The notes: generated by a model from the sequence alone, not told the origin. Shown: positions 8,844 through 19,094, counted from the stretch's first letter. The stretch is DNA of 64,000 nt from an uncultured Acidobacteriota bacterium (GCA_937873515.1 CALMYB010000019.1:62001-126000), one strand, 5' to 3'. Numbers and translations: made by a program.

Positions 8844-10004
8844 ATGAAGTTCGACGTGCTGATCATTAGGATCGGATTTGTTCTTTTGCTTGCGTTAGGC
8901 GGTTACTTGCTGAATCCACTCGGCAAGAGTTCACACCTTAACGAACTTGTTGGCGAAAGCGTCCGACTAAAGCAAAGCCTTTCCGGCGTTTTTGGCGCAT
9001 TGGTGGCTATTGCCATCATTGGAGTTGAGGTCCGAGCGCGAAAGGCCTCCTTAAAGACTCTTATCGGAGCCGCAGTCGGCTCGATAATGGGGATCATTGG
9101 TGCATACCTGATAGGGATGCTGATCTCCTCTCAGGACATAAACACCGTTCCCGGCGAGCTGAAGACGTTCTTGACGATCGCCCTCGCTTTTTTCATGGGC
9201 TACATCGGTTTGATGGTCGGTGCGGCTAAAGGCGATTTCATCGACCTTTCGGCACTCGGCGGGATCTTCAGCGACAAGGCAGTAAAACGCGATTACAAGA
9301 TACTCGATACGTCGGTGATCATCGACGGCAGGATCGCAGATGTCGCGGAAACAGGCTTTTTGAGCGGTTCGCTCATCATTCCAAACTTTATTCTCGCAGA
9401 GCTTCAGCAGGTCGCCGACTCGGCGGATTCCTCGAAGCGTCAGCGCGGCCGCCGCGGGCTCGATATGCTCCAGCGGCTCAGAAATAACAGCAAGCTCGAC
9501 ATTCAGATCGTCGAGACGGATTTTCCGGCGATCAAAGAGGTCGATCTCAAGCTGATCGAACTCGGGCTGCAGATCGACGCGGTTATCATCACGAACGACT
9601 TCAACCTCAACAAAGTGTCGCAGCTGCGCGGCGTTGCGGTCTTGAACATCAACGAACTTGCGAACGCCTTAAAGCCCGTGGTTCTGCCCGGCGAAGCAAT
9701 GCGCGTCTATATCCTCAAGGAAGGAAAGGAATACAACCAAGGAGTTGCGTATCTCGATGACGGCACGATGGTCGTCGTCGATAATGCCCGCAAGCTGATC
9801 GGCAAGACCGCCGATATCGCCGTTACGAGCGTGCTCCAGACGACGGCGGGCAAGATGATCTTCGGCAGGCTTTGGGAAGAGGCGCATCCCGAGGATACTT
9901 CGAATTCCCAGAACGCGATCCACGATTCGCGATCGCTTGGTTTCCGGCGGGCAACGCGTGAACTCCGACAAACGACCATCATTGAGGAGGTCGAACACTC
10001 TTGA
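8844..10004 (+). CDS. PIN/TRAM domain membrane protein (YacL family)
   Basis: 386 residues. Four membrane segments lie in about the first 135 residues. A PIN nuclease-like domain begins at YKILDTSVIIDGRIADV and includes FILAELQQVADSADSSKRQRGRRGLDMLQRL and VIITNDFNLNKV, with the expected acidic residues. A TRAM RNA-binding domain follows (GKEYNQGVAYLDDGTMVVVDNA). This is the architecture of Bacillus YacL, whose gene is also next to ispD and ispF. I infer a membrane-anchored RNase or RNA-binding factor; activity cannot be judged from sequence. ispDF starts 38 bases downstream. Confidence 0.88.
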   Translation: MKFDVLIIRIGFVLLLALGGYLLNPLGKSSHLNELVGESVRLKQSLSGVFGALVAIAIIGVEVRARKASLKTLIGAAVGSIMGIIGAYLIGMLISSQDINTVPGELKTFLTIALAFFMGYIGLMVGAAKGDFIDLSALGGIFSDKAVKRDYKILDTSVIIDGRIADVAETGFLSGSLIIPNFILAELQQVADSADSSKRQRGRRGLDMLQRLRNNSKLDIQIVETDFPAIKEVDLKLIELGLQIDAVIITNDFNLNKVSQLRGVAVLNINELANALKPVVLPGEAMRVYILKEGKEYNQGVAYLDDGTMVVVDNARKLIGKTADIAVTSVLQTTAGKMIFGRLWEEAHPEDTSNSQNAIHDSRSLGFRRATRELRQTTIIEEVEHS

Positions 10005-10042
10005 CGCACGGCGAAGATCCGAACCTGTCTTTCACGGCATAG

Positions 10043-11209
10043 ATGAACACCGCGATCATAGTCGCCGCGGGTACGGGCACACGCTTCGGCGGCGATACAC
10101 CCAAACAGTTCGTTGCTCTTGCGGGACGGCCGATCCTCACGCATTCGATCGAAAAATTCGATAGTTGCGATGCGGTCAATGCGATCGTTGTAGTTGCAGC
10201 AAAGGAAGCGGTCGAGGGTGTTCGCTCGCTCGTTGGTGCGGCCGAATTTGCTAAACCTGTCGAGGTCGTGATCGGCGGGGCAACGCGTGCGGAATCGACG
10301 CAGAACGGTCTAAATGCGGTGAAGGGAAGTGAGGGCATCGTGCTCGTTCACGATGCTGCCCGGCCGCTTGTCAGCATTGATGATATTCGGCAGGTAGTGC
10401 GAGCGGCGGAAGAATTCGGCGCGGCCTGCTTGGCCGCTCCTGTCGCCGACACTGTCAAACGAGTTGCCGATGGTGAGATTCGCGAGACGATAGACCGCAA
10501 GCACCTTATGTCGGCTCAGACGCCGCAAGGCTTCTCAGTTGATCTGCTGAAGCGTGCGTTCGCTTCGGATCTTGATCTCGCGAATGCGACCGATGAGTGT
10601 TCACTCGTTGAGAAACTCGGGGCAAAGGTGAAGGTCGTTGCGGCGACCTCGTTGAACATGAAGATCACGACGCAAGAAGATCTCAAGGTCGCGGAAGCAT
10701 TTGTCGCCGGCGGTCGTGACCGTCGCCCGCGGATCGGATACGGGACCGACCTTCATCGTCTTGAACCCGGCGGCCCGCTTAAAGTTGGCGGAGTGGCGAT
10801 AGATTGCGATCTTCAGGCGGTCGGACATTCGGATGGCGATGTGCTTCTTCACGCCGTTACGGACGCGATCCTCGGGGCACTTTCCGCCGGCGATATCGGT
10901 TCGCATTTCGCTGATTCAGATGAAAAATGGCGTGGAGCCGACAGCCGCATCTTTATTGAAAGGGCGGTCGAGCTGGCCGCAGATCAAGGGTTTGTTGTCG
11001 GCAGTCTCGATGCGGTCATCGATCTCGAAAGGCCGAAAATTAGGCCGCACATCGACGAAATGCGGCGGACGCTGAGCGATATCATCGGGCTTGAGATCGG
11101 CCGTGTCAGCGTGAAGGCGAAGACGGGCGAAGGCGTGGGCCCGATCGGGGAATCACGTGCTCTTTCGGCGACGGCCACGGTCTTGCTTTTTCCTTCAAAA
11201 GTTCAATAA
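10043..11209 (+). CDS. ispDF: Bifunctional IspD/IspF isoprenoid biosynthesis enzyme
   Basis: 388 residues joining two enzymes of the MEP pathway. Residues 1-225 are IspD (MEP cytidylyltransferase): IIVAAGTGTRFGGDTPKQF, VLVHDAARPLVS and KHLMSAQTPQGF. Residues about 230-388 are IspF (MECDP synthase): GYGTDLHRLEPGGPL and VGHSDGDVLLHAVTDAILG supply the zinc ligands, and KTGEGVGPIGESRALSA is the C-terminal signature. Such fusions are common in alpha- and epsilon-proteobacteria and occur elsewhere. The missing middle step (IspE) is not in this window. The phosphorylase gene follows after six bases. Confidence 0.95.
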   Translation: MNTAIIVAAGTGTRFGGDTPKQFVALAGRPILTHSIEKFDSCDAVNAIVVVAAKEAVEGVRSLVGAAEFAKPVEVVIGGATRAESTQNGLNAVKGSEGIVLVHDAARPLVSIDDIRQVVRAAEEFGAACLAAPVADTVKRVADGEIRETIDRKHLMSAQTPQGFSVDLLKRAFASDLDLANATDECSLVEKLGAKVKVVAATSLNMKITTQEDLKVAEAFVAGGRDRRPRIGYGTDLHRLEPGGPLKVGGVAIDCDLQAVGHSDGDVLLHAVTDAILGALSAGDIGSHFADSDEKWRGADSRIFIERAVELAADQGFVVGSLDAVIDLERPKIRPHIDEMRRTLSDIIGLEIGRVSVKAKTGEGVGPIGESRALSATATVLLFPSKVQ

Positions 11210-11215
11210 CACGAG

Positions 11216-12532
11216 ATGCGTCCACAGAACATCATCGAGAAGAAACGCGACGGCAAGGCGCTTAGCGATGCCGAGATCGCCTCGTTCATCGACGGCGTCT
11301 GCTCCGGCGCGTGGGAAGATTACCAGATCACAGCGCTTGTGATGGCGATGTTCATCAACGGCCTGACGACGAATGAGCAGAACGTGATTACGCGGGAAAT
11401 GCTGCATTCCGGCAAGGTGATGGATTTCTCGGACATCGACGCACCGAAGGCCGACAAACACTCGACCGGCGGCGTCGGCGATAAGACCTCTCTGATCATC
11501 GCTCCGCTCGCAGCATCTTGCGGCATTGCTGTCCCGATGATCTCAGGCCGCGGCCTCGGCCACACGGGCGGAACCCTCGATAAGCTTGAATCTATTAAGG
11601 GCTATAACGTCAATCTATCGACAGAGCAGTTTCGGCATGTTATCAAGAGCTGTGGGTTCGCGATGACCGGGCAGACCGAATCGATAGCTCCTGCAGACAA
11701 AAAGATCTACGCTCTTCGCGATGCGACCGCTACTGTTCCTTACATACCGCTTATCGTCGCCTCGATAATGTCGAAGAAACTCGCCGAAGGCCTCGACGCG
11801 CTCATTCTGGATGTGAAGACAGGACTCGGAGCGTTCATGTCAAGGTTTGAGGATTCGGTAAAACTCGCAGAAGCGCTGGTGATAACCGGCAAGGAATTTG
11901 GCGTTCGCACCGAGGCAGTCATCACCTCGATGGATCAGCCGCTCGGCCAGTTCGTCGGTAATTCGCACGAGGTATATGAATGCGTAAAGATCCTTCGGAA
12001 CGAAATGTCGGATCCGGCTCGCGAAACGCTCGATCTTTCGTTGGATCTCACCGCGCGAATGTTGGTCTTGACCGGACTCGCCGATGACGCGTCGAGAGCC
12101 GGGAATATCCTGCGGGCCAAGCACGAAAGCGGCGAAGCTCTCGAGCGATTCCGCTCGAATATCGCCCTGCAAGGCGGCGACCCCTCGGTCTGCGATAACC
12201 CCGAAAAGCTGATCGCACAAGATCTGGTCGTTCTCGACTTGCGAGCCGAAAGCGGAGGTTACGTTTCGTCGATAGATGCGCTGAAGGTCGGCGAGGTCGT
12301 CGTCTCACTTGGCGGCGGGCGCCTCAAGGCGTCCGATGACATCGACCCGTGCGTTGGATATGAGTGCGTGGCAAAGACGGGCGACACCGTGAACGAGGGC
12401 GATATTTTTGGGCGTGTGTTCTGCCGCAGCAGGGATCAAGCTGAGCAGGCTGAAGTCTTACTCCGAAAAGCGTATACGATCAGCCCGTCTAAAGTTGAAT
12501 CGCCTGCGCTTATCCGCGATTCGGTCAATTAA
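11216..12532 (+). CDS. deoA: Pyrimidine-nucleoside (thymidine) phosphorylase
   Basis: 438 residues, the normal size. The enzyme splits thymidine, deoxyuridine or uridine with phosphate into base and (deoxy)ribose-1-phosphate. DKHSTGGVGDKTSLIIAPLA carries the phosphate-binding motif, followed by SGRGLGHTGGTLDKLESI; VASIMSKKLAEGLDALILDVKTG is also diagnostic. Whether it prefers thymidine only or is a broad PyNP cannot be told by eye. The BMP lipoprotein and ABC ATPase two genes further on fit a nucleoside uptake and salvage unit. Confidence 0.93.
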   Translation: MRPQNIIEKKRDGKALSDAEIASFIDGVCSGAWEDYQITALVMAMFINGLTTNEQNVITREMLHSGKVMDFSDIDAPKADKHSTGGVGDKTSLIIAPLAASCGIAVPMISGRGLGHTGGTLDKLESIKGYNVNLSTEQFRHVIKSCGFAMTGQTESIAPADKKIYALRDATATVPYIPLIVASIMSKKLAEGLDALILDVKTGLGAFMSRFEDSVKLAEALVITGKEFGVRTEAVITSMDQPLGQFVGNSHEVYECVKILRNEMSDPARETLDLSLDLTARMLVLTGLADDASRAGNILRAKHESGEALERFRSNIALQGGDPSVCDNPEKLIAQDLVVLDLRAESGGYVSSIDALKVGEVVVSLGGGRLKASDDIDPCVGYECVAKTGDTVNEGDIFGRVFCRSRDQAEQAEVLLRKAYTISPSKVESPALIRDSVN

Positions 12533-12605
12533 AGAATTCCTCTGAACAATTCGTTCGTTTACGACGTAAAGCCAAAAACCGGCGAGTCGTCGGCGAACTC
12601 AATTT

Positions 12606-13298
12606 ATGCTCGAAGCGGTCAACTTATCGAAAACCTACATCAGTGACGGCATAAGCTATGATGCCCTTCGTGCGGTCGATCTCAAGATCGACAAGGGCGA
12701 ACGTGCGGCGATCACCGGACGATCAGGCAGCGGGAAGTCAACGCTGATGCATCTGCTTGCATGCCTCGACGAACCGACGGGCGGCAAGGTGCTTTTGGAT
12801 GGCAAAGATATTTCCGGTCTTTCCGAACGTGAAAGGAATGTCCTTCGGAATGAGAAGTTCGGCTTTGTCTTTCAGCAGTTCTTTCTGAACGGACGCGAGA
12901 CCGTTCTGGAGAACGTTGCATTGCCGCTTCGAATCCGCGGTTGGCGGGAGTCCAAGATCCGATCGGCCGCAAAGGCGGCTCTTGCCTCGGTTGATCTTGA
13001 GGATAAGGCCGGCAAGCGTGCAAAGGACCTTTCCGGCGGCGAAAAGCAGCGAGTCTGCGTTGCAAGGGCGTTGGTCGGCGAACCGCAAATGATCTTTGCG
13101 GATGAACCGACGGGAAACCTGGATTCGACGACCGGTAAGCTGCTCGAAGATATGCTGTTTCAACTCAATGCCGCTCGCGGCATCACGCTTGTTATCGTAA
13201 CGCACGATCCGGATCTTGCACGACGGTGCGGTCGCGTTGTGAACGTGAAGGATGGCCGCATCGAGACGGATCTCGGAGCAAAGGGAGAGGTGCGATGA
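12606..13298 (+). CDS. ABC transporter ATP-binding protein, MacB/LolD type
   Basis: 230 residues. All ATPase motifs are present: Walker A GRSGSGKST, Q-loop FVFQQF, signature LSGGEKQRVCVARAL, Walker B MIFADEPTGNLDS and switch VTHD. The 'DEPTGNLDS' form and the partner permease place it with the MacB/LolD/FtsE group, which drive mechanotransmission rather than solute import. The stop overlaps the permease start (ATGA), so the two are coupled. It probably serves in export, lipoprotein handling or stress relief; the cargo is unknown. Confidence 0.9.
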   Translation: MLEAVNLSKTYISDGISYDALRAVDLKIDKGERAAITGRSGSGKSTLMHLLACLDEPTGGKVLLDGKDISGLSERERNVLRNEKFGFVFQQFFLNGRETVLENVALPLRIRGWRESKIRSAAKAALASVDLEDKAGKRAKDLSGGEKQRVCVARALVGEPQMIFADEPTGNLDSTTGKLLEDMLFQLNAARGITLVIVTHDPDLARRCGRVVNVKDGRIETDLGAKGEVR

Positions 13299-14569
13299 GA
13301 CTTTTGGGTATTATCCGGATGGCGAACCGCAGCCTTCTGCGCAATAAGCTTCGTACGTTTCTTACGATCAGTGCGATCTTCGTTGGTTCTTTCACCTTGA
13401 CGCTGACCAACGGCCTTGGCGACGGCCTTCGCGCTTACGTTGAGAATCAGGTCAAGAATATCGAGGCCGAAAGGGTGATGTTCATCCGCAAGCAGCCACC
13501 CGCCGCCGGGTCGGCAAAGCACAATAGCGAGCCTCCCGAGTATGATCCTGATGACTCCGATAACGGAGATGGTTTGGATCCGAACGCGTATTCCTATACC
13601 CGCGAGCAGATAGAGCGGATCGCAAAGGACGTCGATGGCGTCGTCACGATAACCCCGCAATATCCGATCGACGGGGAATACATAATGATCGGTGAAAGCA
13701 AGAAATACAGGGTTGAACTTGGAATGCTTTCGAGCGGTGTCACACAAAAGACCGAGGTTGGACGGACCATTGACGGTGACGATCAAGTTGTGATCCCGCT
13801 TGCGGTCGCGCGAACGTTCGACCCGCAGATAGCGAACCTGGTCGGAAAGCGAGCCGTGATCGCTTATAAGAATGCAGCGGGCGAACTGAAGACGGTTTCG
13901 CCGGAGATCGTTGGCGTGGCGACGAAGGGGATGATCGTAAATACGAATTCTTTTGTCGATGCTCGAACTGCCGAGGCGATCTACAAGGACCAGAAGGTCG
14001 GCAATGGCCCCGACAAGTTCTACAATTTCTCGCTGCAGATGCGGGCAATGACGGCTGAGAAAGCGGCCGCGGTAAAAGCGGCGTTCCAAGCAAAGGGTTT
14101 TGAAGCTGAGACCCTGGCCGATCAGAAGAAGCGCACGTACGATGCCATCGGGATCTTCAAGATCGGGATGAATTTCTTCGCAATGATCGCGTTGCTTGCC
14201 GCTTCATTCGGTATCGTGAACACGCTCATAATCGCAGTAATGGAACGCACAAAGGAGATCGGCCTCCAAAAGGCGCTCGGGCTGGGACGCGGCAAGATAT
14301 TCCTGATGTTTTCGCTCGAATCGATCCTGATCGGGTTTTGGGGTGCGATCATAGGAATTCTGAGCGCGATCGTCAGCGGCGTTATCGCGAATAGGTTTCT
14401 GGTGTCCAGTTATCTGCCATCTTTCGAGGGTTACGACTTTTTCTCATTCACTCTTCCCTCGATCGTCTCCGTGCTTGCGCTTGTTTCGGCGATAGCGTTC
14501 ATTGCGGGAGTTTTCCCTGCGTTTCGGGCAAGTAAACTAAATCCGATCGAATCACTTCGATATGAGTAG
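13295..14569 (+). CDS. ABC transporter permease, MacB/FtsX family
   Basis: 424 residues from the ATG at 13295, which overlaps the ATPase stop and is preceded by GGGAGAGG; longer in-frame starts lie inside the ATPase gene. There is one N-terminal helix (LRTFLTISAIFVGSFTLTL), a large periplasmic domain (about 45-300) with an acidic low-complexity stretch near residue 80, and three C-terminal helices with the FtsX signature MERTKEIGLQKALGLGRGKI. This is the MacB four-helix layout. No membrane-fusion protein lies next to it. Confidence 0.9.
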   Translation: MRLLGIIRMANRSLLRNKLRTFLTISAIFVGSFTLTLTNGLGDGLRAYVENQVKNIEAERVMFIRKQPPAAGSAKHNSEPPEYDPDDSDNGDGLDPNAYSYTREQIERIAKDVDGVVTITPQYPIDGEYIMIGESKKYRVELGMLSSGVTQKTEVGRTIDGDDQVVIPLAVARTFDPQIANLVGKRAVIAYKNAAGELKTVSPEIVGVATKGMIVNTNSFVDARTAEAIYKDQKVGNGPDKFYNFSLQMRAMTAEKAAAVKAAFQAKGFEAETLADQKKRTYDAIGIFKIGMNFFAMIALLAASFGIVNTLIIAVMERTKEIGLQKALGLGRGKIFLMFSLESILIGFWGAIIGILSAIVSGVIANRFLVSSYLPSFEGYDFFSFTLPSIVSVLALVSAIAFIAGVFPAFRASKLNPIESLRYE

Positions 14570-14639
14570 GCCGTTGCTGACTTTTTTGTGATTCTAAAGT
14601 AAGCTAGAACCTCGTTGAAAGCACTTTGATCGAGGGCAT

Positions 14640-15704
14640 ATGTTCAAATCTCTAACCTTTCCGCTGATCTTGACGGTCATCTTCGCGGTGATGTCGTTGA
14701 ACGGGTGCAGTTCGACCGAAGCGCTTCCGCAGACGGGGTGTCATAGGAATATCGGCATCGTCTTTGATATCGGCGGCAAGAACGACCGCTCGTTCAACGC
14801 CGCCGCTTGGGAAGGCGTGAAGCGGGCCCAAAAGGAACTTGGGATATGTCTCTATGATGTCGAACCGGGCGATCCGACATCGATCGAACCTGCGATGCGA
14901 GCCTTTGCCGAACGCAATTTCGATCTCGTGTTCGGCGTCGGCTTTGCGCAAGGGCCGATAATGCAGAAGGTCGCAACCGACTATCCGAACGTGAACTTTG
15001 CGATCGTCGATGGCGTCATCTTCGAGGCGGACGGCAAGACGCCGAAGAAGAATGTCGCTTCGCTCGTATTTCGCGAGCACGAAGGCTCGTATCTCGTCGG
15101 GATGATCGCTGCTTACAAATCAAAGACCGGCGTGCTCGGATTCGTCGGTGGTATGGACATACCGCTCATTCACAAATTCGAGACGGGTTTCGAGGAAGGA
15201 GCGCGTTCCGTGAATCCGAAGATCCGAGTGATCGATAACTATGTCGGTGTAACGGATTCTGCGTGGAATAATCCGGGCAAAGGCAAAGAACTCGCACTCT
15301 CACAGATCGAGAGCGGAGCCGACGTGATCTTCACCGCGGCGGGCAATTCGGGACTCGGCGTCTTTGATGCGGTAGAGCAGTACGGCATCGATCCGAAGAC
15401 GGGCGAGGCACGCAAGTTCGTTATCGGCGTCGATTCAAATCAGAACGGCGTCAAGCCCGGATTCGTGCTCACCTCGATGGTCAAACGCGTCGATAATGCC
15501 GTTTTCGATGTCGTCAAAGAGGTCGTCGAAGGGAAGTTCCAGGGCGGCTTTCACGCTTTCGGCCTAGACAAGGACGGCGTCGCGTATGCCCTCGATGACT
15601 ACAACCGCAAACTCATCCCGCAGGACGTGATCGAAAAGGTCGAAGAAGCGAAACGCAAGATAATCGCCGGAGATATCAAAGTCACGGACGCAATGGCGAA
15701 ATGA
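14640..15704 (+). CDS. BMP-family nucleoside-binding lipoprotein
   Basis: 354 residues. The lipobox SLNGC places the lipidated Cys at residue 23. The mature protein follows the BMP/PnrA/Med pattern: IGIVFDIGGKNDRSFNAAAWEGV, FGVGFAQGPIMQKVA, GFVGGMDIPLIHKFETGFEEG, VIFTAAGNSGLGVFDAV and a C-terminal FVIGVDSNQNGVKPGFVLTSM. Family members bind purine or pyrimidine nucleosides for an ABC importer. The ATPase gene follows after 48 bases. No permease gene is present beside it. Confidence 0.92.
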   Translation: MFKSLTFPLILTVIFAVMSLNGCSSTEALPQTGCHRNIGIVFDIGGKNDRSFNAAAWEGVKRAQKELGICLYDVEPGDPTSIEPAMRAFAERNFDLVFGVGFAQGPIMQKVATDYPNVNFAIVDGVIFEADGKTPKKNVASLVFREHEGSYLVGMIAAYKSKTGVLGFVGGMDIPLIHKFETGFEEGARSVNPKIRVIDNYVGVTDSAWNNPGKGKELALSQIESGADVIFTAAGNSGLGVFDAVEQYGIDPKTGEARKFVIGVDSNQNGVKPGFVLTSMVKRVDNAVFDVVKEVVEGKFQGGFHAFGLDKDGVAYALDDYNRKLIPQDVIEKVEEAKRKIIAGDIKVTDAMAK

Positions 15705-15752
15705 GCGGGCGGAGTTGACGCCTGTTTTCACGTTGGTCTTTTCACATTGATC

Positions 15753-17243
15753 ATGCTCGAACTAAAGAACATCACAAAGACATTCGGTTCGGTGGTTGCG
15801 AATCGCGACGTTTCATTGAAGATCGAAAAGGGCGAGATCCACGCGATCGTCGGCGAGAACGGAGCGGGAAAATCCACGATAATGAAGATCGCGTATGGAT
15901 TCTACAACGCCGACAGCGGCGAGATCCTTTTTGACGGCCGCGAGGTCTCGATACGCACACCGCAGGACGCGATCGCACTCGGCATCGGAATGGTGCACCA
16001 GCATTTTATGCTCGTCGAGGCGATGACAGTTGCCGAGAATATCATCCTGGGCGCAGAGACCGGCTCGGCCGTGAATCTAGATCTGGACAAGGCGGAGAGC
16101 GAGATACGAAAATTGTCCGAGGATCTGAAACTCGGCGTCGATCCGCGGGCACTTGTTGAAGATCTTTCGGTCGGGCAGCAGCAAAGGGTCGAGCTTCTGA
16201 AAGCACTTTATCGTCACGCCGATCTGCTCATCCTGGACGAGCCGACGGCCGTTCTCTCGCCGCAGGAGATCGAGGATTTCTTTGCGATCTTGCGGCGAAT
16301 GCGCGAGCAAGGGAAGACGATCATCATCATCACACACAAGCTCGACGAGGTGCTCGCCATCTCCGACGAAGTTACCGTGATGCGTGACGGAAAAGTTGTT
16401 GGGAATGTTACGACGAGCGAGACGAACGCAAAAGAACTTGCACGAATGATAGTCGGCCGCGATGTTCTTCTTCGCGTCGAAAAACCGGACGCACACCCTG
16501 CGAATAATGTGCTCGAGGTTACGGATCTCTCGGTACGCGGCAAGCACGAGATCGCGGTTGATAACGTTTCGTTCTCGGTGCGTGCGGGCGAGATCGTCGG
16601 CGTCGCCGGTATAGAAGGAAACGGACAGACCGAGCTGATCGAATGTCTTGCAGGACTTGCTAAAGCCGCCTCCGGTTCGATCAAATTCGACGGTCGCGAT
16701 ATCACGTCGTCGTCCGCACGCCGCAGAAAGGAACTCGGTATCGCGCACATTCCCGAAGACCGCCATCGACGCGGCCTTCTGCTGAATTCCGACCTTGCCG
16801 AGAACGCGATACTAGGTGTTCACTACCGTCCGCCGATCGCCGCAGGCGGTTTTATCAGTAGTGCGGCGGTTGAAAAGCGCGTCGGCGAGATCATCGAGAA
16901 CTTTGACGTGCGGCCGCCGAACGCCGAACTCCCGGCGCGTGCGCTTTCAGGCGGTAACCAGCAAAAGCTCATCATCGGACGCGAATTCGAGATCGAACCG
17001 CGTTTGCTGCTTGTCTCGCAGCCGACCCGAGGAGTCGATATCGGAGCCATCGAGTTCATTCACCGCAAGCTCATCGAACTGCGTGATTCCGGTGCGGCAA
17101 TTCTGCTCGTCTCTGCCGAACTCGAAGAAGTTACCGCGCTCGCCGACCGCCTTCTTGTCATCCGCGAAGGCAAGATCGCCGGCGAGGTCGATCCAAAGAC
17201 AACTTCCGTCGAAGAGATCGGCCTCCTAATGACCGGCGGCTAG
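15753..17243 (+). CDS. Nucleoside ABC importer ATP-binding protein, two NBDs
   Basis: 496 residues from the ATG at 15753; a TTG two codons upstream is possible but less likely. The first NBD is complete ([39 protein letters not shown]). The second has a degenerate P-loop ([10 protein letters not shown]), a normal signature ([15 protein letters not shown]) and [11 protein letters not shown] in the Walker B region. This is usual for the second half of the sugar/nucleoside (RbsA/NupO-like) ATPases. With the BMP lipoprotein it makes two parts of a nucleoside importer; both membrane subunits are missing from the locus. Confidence 0.92.
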   Translation: MLELKNITKTFGSVVANRDVSLKIEKGEIHAIVGENGAGKSTIMKIAYGFYNADSGEILFDGREVSIRTPQDAIALGIGMVHQHFMLVEAMTVAENIILGAETGSAVNLDLDKAESEIRKLSEDLKLGVDPRALVEDLSVGQQQRVELLKALYRHADLLILDEPTAVLSPQEIEDFFAILRRMREQGKTIIIITHKLDEVLAISDEVTVMRDGKVVGNVTTSETNAKELARMIVGRDVLLRVEKPDAHPANNVLEVTDLSVRGKHEIAVDNVSFSVRAGEIVGVAGIEGNGQTELIECLAGLAKAASGSIKFDGRDITSSSARRRKELGIAHIPEDRHRRGLLLNSDLAENAILGVHYRPPIAAGGFISSAAVEKRVGEIIENFDVRPPNAELPARALSGGNQQKLIIGREFEIEPRLLLVSQPTRGVDIGAIEFIHRKLIELRDSGAAILLVSAELEEVTALADRLLVIREGKIAGEVDPKTTSVEEIGLLMTGG

Positions 17244-17361
17244 ACTGCACGTTTCGGTTCTCCGCGTCTGCAGCCAGCACGTGTCGGTAGCCCGTACGTC
17301 AGTAAGGGCTCAGGCCAATGACGATTCAATTTTAGAAGAACGCGAATCCCGTTGTTTGCCA

Positions 17362-18546
17362 TCACGCGAACAATTCCTTCATTTTCTCGACGGCGTTTTC
17401 GAGATTCTCCATCGAGGTCGCGTAGGATATGCGCAGGTAACCATCGGCGCCGAAGCCTTCGCCGTCGGTCACGACGATGTGAGCTTCCTTGAGCATTGCT
17501 TCAGCGACCGCGGCCGAGGACGCGTATCTGTCGCCGACGAGTTCACGCACATCGACGAATGCATAGAACGCACCTTCCGGCATACCGCACTTGAAGCCGT
17601 TCACCTTGTTCAGCTCAGGAATGAGCCAGTCGCGGCGACGCTCATATTCGGCCGTCATCGAGCGTACGGCCGCTTTCGTTGCGTCGATATTGTCGAGAGC
17701 TTTCGCACAGGCGTACTGCGCGAACGATGTCGGGTGAGTGGCAGAATGGCTTTGGAGCTTGACCATCGCCTTTGTCCATTCGGGGTTCGCGACGGTGTAT
17801 CCCATTCGCCATCCCGTCATCGCAAAGGTCTTTGAGAAGCTCCCAGCGACGCAGACGAAATCACGCACTTCGTTCGGAAGAACAGCCGAGGAGAACGGCT
17901 CTGCCGGCGGATATGCAAAGAAGAGGTAGCACTCGTCTGTGATCACATAAATGCCGCGGGACGCACACAGTTCGATGATGCGAATGAGTTCATCCTTCGG
18001 GATGACGCGGCCCGTCGGGTTGTTGGGTGAGTTGACGATCAGCAGTTTGGTCTTCGCAGTTATCGAGGCCTCGACCATATCGGCCGTAAGCACGAAGTCG
18101 TTCGTCTCAGTTTCGATATACTTCGGGATCGCCCGGCAGAAATGTACGATCTCAGGGAACGTGACCCAATATGGCTTCGGTATAAGGACCTCGTCGCCGG
18201 GGTTCAGCAGCGCGCAGGCCGCATTGAACAATGCCTGTTTGCCGCCGCATGAAGCAGCGATCTCCGGCGGCGTAAGTACTGCTCCGAACGCCTTAGCGTA
18301 AAAATCGACTATCGAACCGCGAAACTGAGCAAGGCCCGATGCGGGCGTGTACTTCGTAAAGCCCGATCTAAGCCCTTCGATCGCGTATTCCTTTATGAAT
18401 TCGGGCGTGTCGAAATCGGGTTCGCCGACCGAGAGATCGATCACGTCGATACCTTTCGCACGCATTTCGGACGCCATTTGAGCCGCGATCATCGTCGATG
18501 AACCGTGCATCGCCGCGACATTTTCCGAGACAGTGAAATTCGCCAT
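17362..18546 (-). CDS. aspC: Class I pyridoxal-phosphate aminotransferase (aspartate type)
   Basis: 394 residues, cytosolic. The PLP lysine lies in SFSKTFAMTGWRMGY, preceded by the substrate and cofactor segments NSPNNPTGRVIPKDEL and TDECYLFFAYP, as in type Ib aspartate/prephenate aminotransferases. The N-terminus contains DVIDLSVGEPDFDTPEFIKEYA. Its distance from lysC (56 kb) gives no operon link, though both touch aspartate metabolism. Substrate choice among aspartate, tyrosine and prephenate cannot be fixed from sequence. coaD lies 59 bases upstream on the same strand. Confidence 0.9.
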   Translation of the reverse strand: MANFTVSENVAAMHGSSTMIAAQMASEMRAKGIDVIDLSVGEPDFDTPEFIKEYAIEGLRSGFTKYTPASGLAQFRGSIVDFYAKAFGAVLTPPEIAASCGGKQALFNAACALLNPGDEVLIPKPYWVTFPEIVHFCRAIPKYIETETNDFVLTADMVEASITAKTKLLIVNSPNNPTGRVIPKDELIRIIELCASRGIYVITDECYLFFAYPPAEPFSSAVLPNEVRDFVCVAGSFSKTFAMTGWRMGYTVANPEWTKAMVKLQSHSATHPTSFAQYACAKALDNIDATKAAVRSMTAEYERRRDWLIPELNKVNGFKCGMPEGAFYAFVDVRELVGDRYASSAAVAEAMLKEAHIVVTDGEGFGADGYLRISYATSMENLENAVEKMKELFA

Positions 18547-18605
18547 ACAAGGAGATTCTAGCGTTTATTGAAAGGGAATCCGAATCCGGAGAAGAGAGCA
18601 TTCTT

Positions 18606-19094
18606 TTAGTCGATCTTGTCGCGCATCCTTGCTTCGACCAATTCGGGAATCAGGCCGTCCACTCGGCCGCCGAGCAGGAAGACCTGCTTCATCAGCGTTG
18701 AGGAGACGTATGAATATTCTTCGCCGGCCATCAGAAATACGGTCTCGATCGAGGGTTCGAGCCGGCGGTTCATCAACGCCATTCTGAGTTCGTATTCGTA
18801 GTCGCTGACGGCTCGAATGCCGCGGACGATCGCGGACGCTCCCGAGGTGCGGGCAAACTCTGCGGTCAGGCCCGAGAAACTCTCGACCGTAAGGCGGCAG
18901 CCGTCGCGTTTCACGGTCTTTAGAACCTCACGGATCATGTCGCAGCGTTCCTCGACGGAAAACATCGGCTGTTTGTCGGGATTATTGAGGACAGCGACGA
19001 TGATCTCGTCAAAAAGCGGCGTCGAGCGCTCGAGAATATCAAGGTGTCCGTTCGTCAAAGGGTCGAATGAGCCCGGGAATATCGCTTTTCGCAT
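18606..19094 (-). CDS. coaD: Phosphopantetheine adenylyltransferase
   Basis: 162 residues, the normal length. It catalyses the penultimate step of coenzyme A synthesis. The nucleotide-binding signature PGSFDPLTNGHLDILERS is at the N-terminus, IVRGIRAVSDYEYELRMALMNR in the middle, and YSYVSSTLMKQVFLLGG near the end. It starts divergently from the HAD gene, and the 153 bases between hold the promoters. Confidence 0.96.
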   Translation of the reverse strand: MRKAIFPGSFDPLTNGHLDILERSTPLFDEIIVAVLNNPDKQPMFSVEERCDMIREVLKTVKRDGCRLTVESFSGLTAEFARTSGASAIVRGIRAVSDYEYELRMALMNRRLEPSIETVFLMAGEEYSYVSSTLMKQVFLLGGRVDGLIPELVEARMRDKID

